Source: Phocaeicola coprophilus DSM 18228 = JCM 13818 (GTDB lineage Bacteria; Bacteroidota; Bacteroidia; Bacteroidales; Bacteroidaceae). Taken from it: a DNA stretch of 35,376 nt. The translations under genes and the position numbers were made by a program. Below, piece by piece: positions 8,969-15,925 of this stretch. The stretch is taken from assembly GCF_000157915.1 (NCBI RefSeq), contig NZ_EQ973632.1:73117-108492 (forward strand). The letters run 5' to 3'. The notes beneath the pieces are model-generated. The model had not been told where the DNA came from. It saw only the letters and a list, made by a program, of their open reading frames with translations, and did not search any database. Each line of letters begins with the position of its first letter. The stretch's first letter is position 1.

Positions 8969-9679
8969 ATGAAGTTTGCTATTATTTCAGCTGGGGAAGG
9001 ATCGAGACTTGCCCAGGAAGGCGTTCAGCTGCCTAAGCCGTTAGTGCAGCTGAACGGCATGGCTATGATTGACCGTCTGATCCATATCTTTGCGAAGAAT
9101 GGAGCAGAGCAGGTTGTGGTAATCATCAATAACGAGGTGGCTCAGACGAAAGAACATCTGGCTCTTCTGAAAAAGGTTTCTGAAGTGCCTCTGGAAGTTA
9201 TCGTGAAGACAACTCCCAGTTCAATGCACAGTTTCTATGAGTTGAGTACTTATCTGAAGGATGACAAGTTTTGTCTGACAACGGTTGACACGATATTCCG
9301 TGAAGAAGAGTTTTCACGGTTTATTGAGACTTTCAAGGCTTCGGACAAGGATGGACTGATGGCTGTTACCGACTATATTGATGATGAAAAACCTTTGTAT
9401 ATATCGACTGATGAGGAGTTGAATATTACAGGATTCCACGATGCACGTACACCGGACTGCCGTTATATTTCCGGGGGAATCTATTGTCTGACGCCGAAGT
9501 CAATCGATACTTTACAGAGATGTATGGAAAATGGTATGTCACGTATGCGGAATTTTCAGCGTCAGCTGGTAGCCGACGGGTTGCATCTGGGCGCTTATCC
9601 TTTTTCAAAAATATTGGATGTAGACCATGCTAGTGACATAGAAAAAGCTGAGGCTTTTTTGATTGGTAAGGATAACTAA
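8969..9679 (+). CDS. Sugar-phosphate nucleotidyltransferase-like protein (candidate inositol-phosphate cytidylyltransferase)
   Basis: The 236-residue protein is one nucleotidyltransferase domain of the GT-A-like fold. The N-terminal signature is ISAGEGSRLA followed by LPKPLVQLNG (Lys23). A metal-binding Asp lies at 107 in LTTVDTIF, and the second metal site is DVDHASD at 217-223. Such enzymes join an NTP and a sugar or polyol phosphate. Because a CDP-alcohol phosphatidyltransferase follows two genes later and inositol-phosphate synthase lies downstream, a CTP:inositol-1-phosphate cytidylyltransferase role is a reasonable inference, by analogy with archaeal and Thermotoga enzymes that form CDP-inositol. 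Phosphocholine- or hexose-phosphate-specific activity is the alternative. No signal peptide. Confidence 0.8.
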   Translation: MKFAIISAGEGSRLAQEGVQLPKPLVQLNGMAMIDRLIHIFAKNGAEQVVVIINNEVAQTKEHLALLKKVSEVPLEVIVKTTPSSMHSFYELSTYLKDDKFCLTTVDTIFREEEFSRFIETFKASDKDGLMAVTDYIDDEKPLYISTDEELNITGFHDARTPDCRYISGGIYCLTPKSIDTLQRCMENGMSRMRNFQRQLVADGLHLGAYPFSKILDVDHASDIEKAEAFLIGKDN

Positions 9680-9697
9680 AGAAGTAGACAATAAGAA

Positions 9698-10564
9698 ATG
9701 TTAGAAACAGAAGAAAGTCTTCGGGTGATCGGAGTCAGCCGCGGAAGTGAGTTCTCGCCGAACCACGTGGATAACGATGCGGCTATCTTTCGGATCACTG
9801 TCGAAGAATTGAAGAAAAAAGGCTGTGAAGTCACAGTATATCCCGAGAAAGAATTTGTAGAGAAACGTATTGCCGGGGAATTTATATTTGACATGGCTCG
9901 TGACAGAGCTACGATTGACCGTCTGAAGGAACTGGAAGATGAAGGGTCATTGGTGGTTAATTCAGCATACGGTATCGATCGGTGTGTGCGGAAGGCTATG
10001 ACTGAATTGTTGATGGCCAATGGAATTCCACACCCTAAAAGCTTTATCATTCCGACCGACCGTAGCTTTGAACCGGACATTTTCCCATGCTGGATCAAGC
10101 GGGGTAATTCGCACGCCATGGTAAAGGAAGATGTTGTATTTGTGGAGTGTCGGGAGGAAGCAGAGCACGTTCTGGCAGATTTTCGCAATCGCGGAATTCC
10201 GGAAGCTGTGGTCAATGAACATCTGGTTGGAGACTTGGTGAAGTTCTATGGTGTGCAGGGCACAGACTTTTTCTATACGTTTTATCCTTCGGAACAGTCG
10301 CACAGCAAATTCGGACTGGAGGCCATCAATGGTGAAACGCGCGGTTATCCCTTTGATGTGAAAAAACTGAAAGCATACAGTGACCGGGCTTCGGAAGTGC
10401 TGGATGTTCCTGTTTATGGCGGTGACTGCGTCGTATCTTCCAGCGGAGAGATACGTATCATTGATTTCAATGACTGGCCCAGCTTTGCACGGTGCAGGGA
10501 AGAGGCAGGCAAGAAAATCGCAGAATGTATTTATAACCGGATTACAGATTCTAGAAAGAAATAA
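9698..10564 (+). CDS. ATP-grasp superfamily protein of unknown substrate
   Basis: The 288-residue protein appears to be a complete ATP-grasp enzyme. The first ~100 residues form an alpha/beta pre-ATP-grasp domain. CWIKRGNSHAM (131-141) supplies the ATP-binding Lys, VVNEHLVGDLVKFYGV (171-186) is the acidic and basic central strand, and IIDFNDWPSF (254-263) carries the metal-binding D/N pair. RimK-type ligases and inositol trisphosphate 5/6-kinases share this fold and C-terminal motif shape. The gene sits between the nucleotidyltransferase and the phosphatidyltransferase, ending 1 nt before the latter, so it probably acts on an inositol-lipid precursor or head group. That role is inferred only. 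The product could be a phosphorylated or an amino-acylated species. Confidence 0.75.
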   Translation: MLETEESLRVIGVSRGSEFSPNHVDNDAAIFRITVEELKKKGCEVTVYPEKEFVEKRIAGEFIFDMARDRATIDRLKELEDEGSLVVNSAYGIDRCVRKAMTELLMANGIPHPKSFIIPTDRSFEPDIFPCWIKRGNSHAMVKEDVVFVECREEAEHVLADFRNRGIPEAVVNEHLVGDLVKFYGVQGTDFFYTFYPSEQSHSKFGLEAINGETRGYPFDVKKLKAYSDRASEVLDVPVYGGDCVVSSSGEIRIIDFNDWPSFARCREEAGKKIAECIYNRITDSRKK

Positions 10565-10565
10565 C

Positions 10566-11510
10566 ATGAGTACAGAAAAAAAAGGTATTGAAGCTTCTTT
10601 CAAGTCGATGGACACAGAGGAGTTTCTGGATATTTATTTTAACCGGCCTGTCGGATATGCCTGGGCATTGTTCTTCAAAAAACTGGGGATACACCCGAAT
10701 GTCGTAACTATTTTGTCGATCATATTGGGAATGGCTGCCGGTGTCATGTTCTATTTCCCGGACATGAAACATACTCTGATCGGTATCTTCCTGCTTATGT
10801 GGGCTAACCATTATGATAGCTGCGACGGTCAGCTGGCCCGTATGACAGGGAAGAAGACTCGTTGGGGACGTATGCTCGACGGGTTTGCTGGTGACCTGTG
10901 GTTCTTTACTATTTATGTGGCTATCTGTCTGCGTCTTACCAACCAGCCCATGCCTTTCGGTATCGGTGCAAGTGAGGGCATGACGTGGGGAATTTATATT
11001 TGGTTGCTGGCACTGCTTTCAGGAACCATCTGCCACAGCAAGCAGTGTACACTGGCCGATTATTACCGGAATATTCATCTTTTCTTCCTGAAAGGAAAGA
11101 CCGGAAGTGAACTGGATAACTTCAAGCAGCAGCGTGAAATCTTTCACAGTCTGCCCTGGAAGGGAAATTTCTGGTGGAAGGCATTCCTTTATTTTTATGG
11201 AAACTATACACGCCAGCAGGAGCAGATGACACCGAATTTCCAGCGTTTCTATGCGCTCGTTCAGCAGAAGTACGGGGATGATATTCCTCAAAGCTTGCGT
11301 GATGAATTCCGTGCAGCCAGTCTGCCGCTGATGAAATATACCAATATCCTGACGTTTAATACGCGTGCCATTGCGCTTTATATCAGTTTGCTGATCGGTG
11401 AGCCCTGGGTTTATTTCATGTTCGAGATTGTAGTAATGACCGCTTTGTTTGTTTACATGCGTCACCAGCATGAAGCGCTGAGTGCACGTTTCTATCAAAA
11501 GTATGCCTGA
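10566..11510 (+). CDS. CDP-alcohol phosphatidyltransferase (candidate phosphatidylinositol-type synthase)
   Basis: The 314-residue integral membrane enzyme is assigned the ATG at 10566, because the longer frame back to 10380 lies wholly inside the upstream gene. The family motif is D84-SC-D87-G-QL-A-R, then G101-RML-D105 and D110, giving two metal ions for transfer of a phospho-alcohol from a CDP-linked donor. D105 and D110 are separated by four residues, not the usual three. The second half is long and hydrophobic. Its neighbours are a nucleotidyltransferase and an ATP-grasp protein upstream and a flippase-like protein downstream (1-nt overlap, TGATG, implying translational coupling). With MIPS nearby, the likely product is an inositol phospholipid or an inositol-phosphate lipid. 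Confidence 0.85.
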   Translation: MSTEKKGIEASFKSMDTEEFLDIYFNRPVGYAWALFFKKLGIHPNVVTILSIILGMAAGVMFYFPDMKHTLIGIFLLMWANHYDSCDGQLARMTGKKTRWGRMLDGFAGDLWFFTIYVAICLRLTNQPMPFGIGASEGMTWGIYIWLLALLSGTICHSKQCTLADYYRNIHLFFLKGKTGSELDNFKQQREIFHSLPWKGNFWWKAFLYFYGNYTRQQEQMTPNFQRFYALVQQKYGDDIPQSLRDEFRAASLPLMKYTNILTFNTRAIALYISLLIGEPWVYFMFEIVVMTALFVYMRHQHEALSARFYQKYA

Positions 11511-12517
11511 TGAAGGAGAAGTTCAGAAATATATTTTGGTTCTTTGGGATCTTTGCCATTGTCGTCATGTTGTTTACTTTCGACATGGATTATCAGGAAC
11601 TGTTGCAGAACTTGCGTAAGGCGGGTATCTGGTTTCCTGCCGTTATTTTACTGTGGGTATTCATTTACTTGCTGAATGCTCTTTCCTGGTATATCATTAT
11701 CCGTGACGGCAAGCATGCAAAGGTTCCTTTCTGGAAAGTGTATAAGCTGACCATTTCCGGGTTTGCGTTGAACTATGCCACTCCGGTCGGTCTGATGGGG
11801 GGTGAGCCTTATCGTATCATGGAACTGACTCCTTATGTCGGAGGCAGTAAGGCTACATCGTCGGTCATTCTGTATGTCATGATGCATATATTTTCACATT
11901 TCTGCTTCTGGCTTGCTTCTGTCTTTTTGTATCTGGCAGTTGAGCCGTTGAATGCGGGAATGGCGATCGTTCTGGCTGTGGTAGGTTTCTGTTGCCTGGT
12001 TGCGATCTATTTCTTTATGAAAGGATATCGGAACGGGATGGCAGTGCGTACGTTGAAGCTGCTGGGTCATTTGCCTTTTGTGCGGAAATGGGCACGCCGT
12101 TTCCTGACAGAAAAGCGTGAGACTCTGGAGCGGGTTGACAATCAGATTGCAGAACTGCACAAGCAGCGCAAGTCAACCTTCTATGCATCATTGGGACTGG
12201 AGTTCTCGGCCCGTATTGTAGGATGTCTGGAGGTCTGGTTCATTCTGAATATTCTGACTTCGGATGTCAGCTTTCTGGCTTGTATCCTGATCATGGCTTT
12301 TACTTCCCTGTTTGCCAATCTTTTCTTCTTTTCTCCGATGCAGTTGGGGGCCCGTGAAGGAGGTTTTGCTCTGGCTACAGGAGGACTGGCTATTCCGAGT
12401 GCCTTCGGAATTTATACAGGACTGATTACCCGTGTGCGGGAATTAATTTGGATTGTAATAGGCGTGTTGCTGATGAAAGTAGGCAACGGCGTAAATAAAG
12501 ATAAAGAGCATGAATAA
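11510..12517 (+). CDS. LPG-synthase-TM / YbhN-type flippase-like membrane protein
   Basis: The 335-residue polytopic protein has about eight hydrophobic segments and the family signature NYATPVGLMGGEPYR near residue 85, plus SPMQLGAREGG near 280. This is the membrane domain of lysylphosphatidylglycerol synthase (MprF) without the aminoacyl-transferase domain. In MprF the membrane part flips the modified lipid. The start overlaps the stop of the phosphatidyltransferase by 1 nt, and its stop overlaps the HAD gene by 8 nt. It is a candidate for moving the inositol lipid across the inner membrane. The lipid identity is inferred from context. Confidence 0.85.
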   Translation: MKEKFRNIFWFFGIFAIVVMLFTFDMDYQELLQNLRKAGIWFPAVILLWVFIYLLNALSWYIIIRDGKHAKVPFWKVYKLTISGFALNYATPVGLMGGEPYRIMELTPYVGGSKATSSVILYVMMHIFSHFCFWLASVFLYLAVEPLNAGMAIVLAVVGFCCLVAIYFFMKGYRNGMAVRTLKLLGHLPFVRKWARRFLTEKRETLERVDNQIAELHKQRKSTFYASLGLEFSARIVGCLEVWFILNILTSDVSFLACILIMAFTSLFANLFFFSPMQLGAREGGFALATGGLAIPSAFGIYTGLITRVRELIWIVIGVLLMKVGNGVNKDKEHE

Positions 12518-13238
12518 ATTGACAGATATTAAAGGAATCATCTTTGATTATGGTGGTACCATTGATACAAACAGCCGTCATTGGGCGGAAGTGTTGTGGG
12601 AAAAGTATGCAACGTATGAAGTACCGGTGAGTAAGGCTGATTTTCGTGATGCCTATGTTCATGGTGAACGCACACTGGCTCGTGTGCCGCTTGTAAAACC
12701 GGAACACAACTTCCATGATGTGCTTCGTATCAAGACGGATATTCAGATAAGCTGGCTGATAGAACAGGGAAAGCTGGATGCACAGAAAGCATCTGAACAG
12801 GGTTATGCATCAAAGATTGCAGACAGCTGTTATGAATATGTACTGAATGTATTGAAGCGTACACGTCCGGTAGTGCAGAAGTTATCGGAACATTACAAGC
12901 TGGTGCTGGTTTCCAATTTTTATGGAAATATTCAGACGATTCTGAAAGATTTTGAACTGTTTGATTTCTTTTCAGACATTGTGGAATCTTCTGTTGTTGG
13001 AGTGCGCAAGCCGGATCCGGCGATATACCGGCTGGGAGTGGAAGCTATGGGACTTCCTGCCGGTGAAGTTCTCGTGGTTGGTGATTCCTTTTCAAAGGAT
13101 GTTGTTCCGGCCAAGGCGGTAGGCTGCAAGGTTGCCTGGTTAAGTGGAGAAGGATGGGGAAATGAAGAGATTGACGAATCGCTTCCCGATGTTATTATTA
13201 CTGATCTTCCAGACCTGCTGCAATTTATAAATCTGTAA
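12510..13238 (+). CDS. HAD-superfamily hydrolase
   Basis: The 242-residue protein has the four HAD motifs: IIFDYGGT with nucleophile D13, LVLVSNFYG (motif II), VRKPDPAIY (motif III Lys) and VVGDSFSKDV (motif IV). The second Asp of the usual DxD is Gly15, a variant seen in several HAD subgroups that may lower phosphatase activity or change the substrate. The helical cap is inserted after motif I. It overlaps the flippase-like gene by 8 nt, so it belongs to the operon. It could dephosphorylate an inositol-phosphate or lipid-phosphate intermediate, but cytosolic house-cleaning phosphatase activity is equally possible. Confidence 0.85.
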   Translation: MNKLTDIKGIIFDYGGTIDTNSRHWAEVLWEKYATYEVPVSKADFRDAYVHGERTLARVPLVKPEHNFHDVLRIKTDIQISWLIEQGKLDAQKASEQGYASKIADSCYEYVLNVLKRTRPVVQKLSEHYKLVLVSNFYGNIQTILKDFELFDFFSDIVESSVVGVRKPDPAIYRLGVEAMGLPAGEVLVVGDSFSKDVVPAKAVGCKVAWLSGEGWGNEEIDESLPDVIITDLPDLLQFINL

Positions 13239-13255
13239 AAGATGTCATTGCTATA

Positions 13256-14488
13256 ATGACTGGAAATAATCAAAAAGATCAGAATATGACGAAGAAATCT
13301 GTTGCACTGGTTGCAAGTCAGTATCGGGTACCTTTTGTGCTTTTGACCTCATTGTTTTTCCTTTGGGGATTTGCTCATGCTATTTTGGATGTGCTTAACA
13401 AGCATTTTCAGGAGTTGCTGGCGATTACGCGTGCGCACTCTGCACTGATTCAGGCAACCATGTATATGGGATATTTTGTAATGGCTATCCCGGCAGGAAT
13501 GTTTATCACCCGTTGGGGATATCGCCGGGGAGTGGTCTTTGGCTTGCTGCTGTATGGAATTGGATCTCTGTTGTTCATTCCGGGGCAGTACATGATGTCG
13601 TTCAATATGTTCCTCTTCTCTCTGTTTGTCATCGGCTGCGGACTGGTGTTTCTGGAAACTGCAGCGAATCCCTATGCAACAGAGCTCGGAGCCCGGGAAA
13701 CTGCTGCCAGCCGTTTAAACTTTGCCCAGTCTTTCAATGGCCTGGGATGTATTTTTGCGCCGTTGCTGGCCGGGCTGCTGTTGTTTTCTGAAGAAGATCA
13801 GGCTGCTTCCGGCAATGTTGCCTTACCATATACCTGTATGGGAGTGGTTGTGCTGTTGGTGGCATTGGTCTTTTCACGTGTCCGCCTGCCGGAAATTAAG
13901 CATGAAGTGGAACTGGATGATCAGGGGCACCGGGTAGGACTGTGGTCTCACCGGCTTTTCATCTTCGGACTTGCGGCTCTTTTTGCGTATGAAATCAGTG
14001 AAATTTCCATCAACAGCTTTTTTATCAATTATGTGGTAGAGCAGGGATGGATGACTGCCCGTCAGGCTTCTCTAGTTCTTTCGTTTGGAGGACTTAGTCT
14101 CTTTATGGCCGGACGTTTTGTCGGAAGCTGGATCATGAGTCGGGTACGTGCAGAAAAGATGCTGTTCTGGTGTGCAGTCGGAACTGTTTCAATGACATTG
14201 CTGGTCATTGCAGATTTAGGCATGGTATCATTGATTGCTTTACTGTGCTGCTATGCATTTGAAGCTATTATGTTTCCCACTGTTTTTGCCCTGGCTTTGC
14301 GGGGATTGGGAAGTCACACCAAACGGGCCTCTTCTTTCTTGATGATGTCTCCGGTGGGAGGAGCAGTCGGACCTCTGTTGATGGGATATGTGGCTGATAC
14401 TTTCTCGATGTCTTTATCGTTTATTGTTCCGCTGCTGGGATATGTTGTCGTATTAGGTTACGCTCGGGCTGTCCTGAAGAAAAGATAA
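13256..14488 (+). CDS. FucP-like MFS sugar transporter
   Basis: The 410-residue membrane protein has about 12 hydrophobic segments. The early motif FFLWGFAHAILDVLNKHFQ and the later ETAANPYATELG are characteristic of the L-fucose/glucose-galactose permease branch of the major facilitator superfamily (H+ or Na+ symport). An alternative ATG lies at 13286; the 13256 start is kept for spacing (17 nt after the HAD gene). It is the last gene before the terminator at 14518. In this setting myo-inositol is a conceivable substrate, but the sequence alone points only to a hexose-type sugar. Confidence 0.85.
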   Translation: MTGNNQKDQNMTKKSVALVASQYRVPFVLLTSLFFLWGFAHAILDVLNKHFQELLAITRAHSALIQATMYMGYFVMAIPAGMFITRWGYRRGVVFGLLLYGIGSLLFIPGQYMMSFNMFLFSLFVIGCGLVFLETAANPYATELGARETAASRLNFAQSFNGLGCIFAPLLAGLLLFSEEDQAASGNVALPYTCMGVVVLLVALVFSRVRLPEIKHEVELDDQGHRVGLWSHRLFIFGLAALFAYEISEISINSFFINYVVEQGWMTARQASLVLSFGGLSLFMAGRFVGSWIMSRVRAEKMLFWCAVGTVSMTLLVIADLGMVSLIALLCCYAFEAIMFPTVFALALRGLGSHTKRASSFLMMSPVGGAVGPLLMGYVADTFSMSLSFIVPLLGYVVVLGYARAVLKKR

Positions 14489-14517
14489 AAAGAGATTGTC
14501 TCAAAACAGAATTGTGA

Positions 14518-14590
14518 AATAAGAATCTCCTGCTATAGCCCTTATTTTTCTGAATTATATGGCTTAAAGCAGGAGATTCTTATTTTTTTT
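14518..14590 (+). terminator. Intrinsic terminator of the rlmN-to-transporter operon
   Basis: A perfect 17-bp stem (14518-14534 with 14568-14584) encloses a 33-nt loop with a small internal AGCC/GGCT stem. A T-tract at 14583-14590 follows. On the opposite strand only a short T run follows, so any use for the minus-strand kinase gene would be weak. Confidence 0.9.
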
Positions 14591-14649
14591 TATGGACAGT
14601 TGAGTAAGTCTGTCCGATTTTTCTGTCTGGAGACAGTTTCTTGTTGTTT

Positions 14650-15546
14650 TTAGATAACGGTTGCGTGAAGGTCGCTGTTTCGGATAATATCCCATACCTG
14701 CTCTTCCGTACCGGAGAAAGGACCGGACTTTTCCAGTTTGATGGTAGATAATGCAGCTGCGAAACATCCGGCTTCCTCATAAGAAGCCCCTTTATTGCGC
14801 ATGTACAGATATCCCATGGAATAGGTATCTCCACAGCCCGTAGCATCAACTACGTTCTTGGCCGGATAAGCGGGAATCTTGTAGAATGTGCCTTCGGCAT
14901 AAATGATGGAGCCTAAGCTTCCTAATGTAAGCAGTACCTCTTTTACGCCCCATTCAGCCAATTGTAAGGCAGCCTGCTTGAAGTCCTTGAATCCAGTCAG
15001 CACTTCTGCTTCGTGTTCATTGACCTTGAGGATATCAATGTATTTCAAAGCTTCTCTTTTGTCTTTCCAGTCAGTGGGGTAGACCTGTTCACCTCTGACT
15101 TCCCGCAGATAGCCCTGTGCATCGACAGCAAGCTTTCCTTTGCCCGACAATAACTTGACAACATCAAGGGAAAAATCATCAGACAGCAGACTTCCCAGGT
15201 GAAAGAACTTGGCTTCTTCGTCTTTCAGTTCTTCAACGGTGAACGGATCAGCCTTGGCAAGCACACGCTGTTTCCGGTCGTCCTGATTCTCTCCGTAAAT
15301 ATTTTCAAAATAAACGGTCTTTCTACTAGGCAGGACTTCTACCTGAATGCCTTTGGCCCGTAAATCCTCGACGGCTTTGTATTCACTCGGTGCCAAGGCG
15401 GTGATCAACTTGTAATTTCGAGTATCTTTTAAATGCCGGATGCCATGGGAGAAATAATAAGAAGTACCACCAGGCATGTACGTAGTCTGTTTGGGCGTTA
15501 TAATTTTATCCAAAGTTATATGCCCAATGCAACAAATATCATTCAT
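14650..15546 (-). CDS. PfkB-family sugar/polyol kinase (candidate myo-inositol kinase)
   Basis: The 298-residue ribokinase-like enzyme has GHITLDKI at the N-terminus, the GGTS substrate loop near residue 26, and the C-terminal PfkB signature DATGCGDTYSMGYL with the catalytic base D240. It should phosphorylate a sugar or polyol hydroxyl with ATP. It is transcribed divergently from inositol-phosphate synthase, with the FucP-like transporter gene on its other side. Known plant and archaeal myo-inositol kinases are PfkB proteins, so salvage of free inositol to inositol phosphate is a good hypothesis, though fructose- or nucleoside-type substrates remain possible. The predicted promoter is the TATCTTTG box on this strand at 15575-15582. 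Confidence 0.85.
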   Translation of the reverse strand: MNDICCIGHITLDKIITPKQTTYMPGGTSYYFSHGIRHLKDTRNYKLITALAPSEYKAVEDLRAKGIQVEVLPSRKTVYFENIYGENQDDRKQRVLAKADPFTVEELKDEEAKFFHLGSLLSDDFSLDVVKLLSGKGKLAVDAQGYLREVRGEQVYPTDWKDKREALKYIDILKVNEHEAEVLTGFKDFKQAALQLAEWGVKEVLLTLGSLGSIIYAEGTFYKIPAYPAKNVVDATGCGDTYSMGYLYMRNKGASYEEAGCFAAALSTIKLEKSGPFSGTEEQVWDIIRNSDLHATVI

Positions 15547-15574
15547 GTTTTTGTGATTTCTCTAAAACTGGGCG

Positions 15575-15582
15575 CAAAGATA
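15575..15582 (-). promoter_or_regulatory. Bacteroides-type -7 element for the PfkB kinase gene
   Basis: Read on the minus strand, TATCTTTG matches TAnnTTTG, 28 nt before the ATG at 15546. The 379-nt divergent spacer 15547-15925 holds this box and the MIPS promoter with its dyads; I see nothing else in it. Confidence 0.6.
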
Positions 15583-15842
15583 CGTATAATTTTGCAGGTT
15601 GTCAGTCAGGGGACAGATCCAGTCAGTCCTTTTTTAGTTTATATAAACATTATTTAAGAAAGGGCGGTTTATCCCATAGGAATGGTATAAAAGGCATGGT
15701 AAAAAGAAGTATTGCTTATGTAATAAGGTGGAATCCTCTATACTGATTGTCGCTGGGCTGGTTTTAAAATGTTCTATTTGTCTGATTTATTGGCAGGATT
15801 ATCTTAAACAATTGATAAATATCAAGAAAAAGGCTACTTTTT

Positions 15843-15899
15843 CAGAAACAAAGACGTATCTTTGAAGCAATTTGTTTCTGGTATTCCATAGTGGAATAC
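15843..15899 (+). promoter_or_regulatory. MIPS promoter with nested dyad symmetries
   Basis: A -7 element TATCTTTG lies at 15857-15864. It is flanked by a perfect 10-bp inverted repeat (15843-15852, CAGAAACAAA, with 15871-15880). A 6-bp dyad, CAAAGA/TCTTTG (849-854 and 859-864), overlaps the box. Immediately after comes a perfect 8-bp dyad, GTATTCCA/TGGAATAC (15881-15888 and 15892-15899). The start codon is 26 nt further on. The arrangement suits repressor or activator binding or a 5'-leader hairpin; the regulator is unknown. Confidence 0.6.
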
Positions 15900-15925
15900 T
15901 TTTGTTGAAATTAAAAGATTAAGAA

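Noticed and set aside
10380-10565. 62-residue N-terminal extension of the phosphatidyltransferase
   Set aside because: It lies entirely inside the upstream ATP-grasp gene; the ATG at 10566 sits right after that gene's stop and gives a normal N-terminus.
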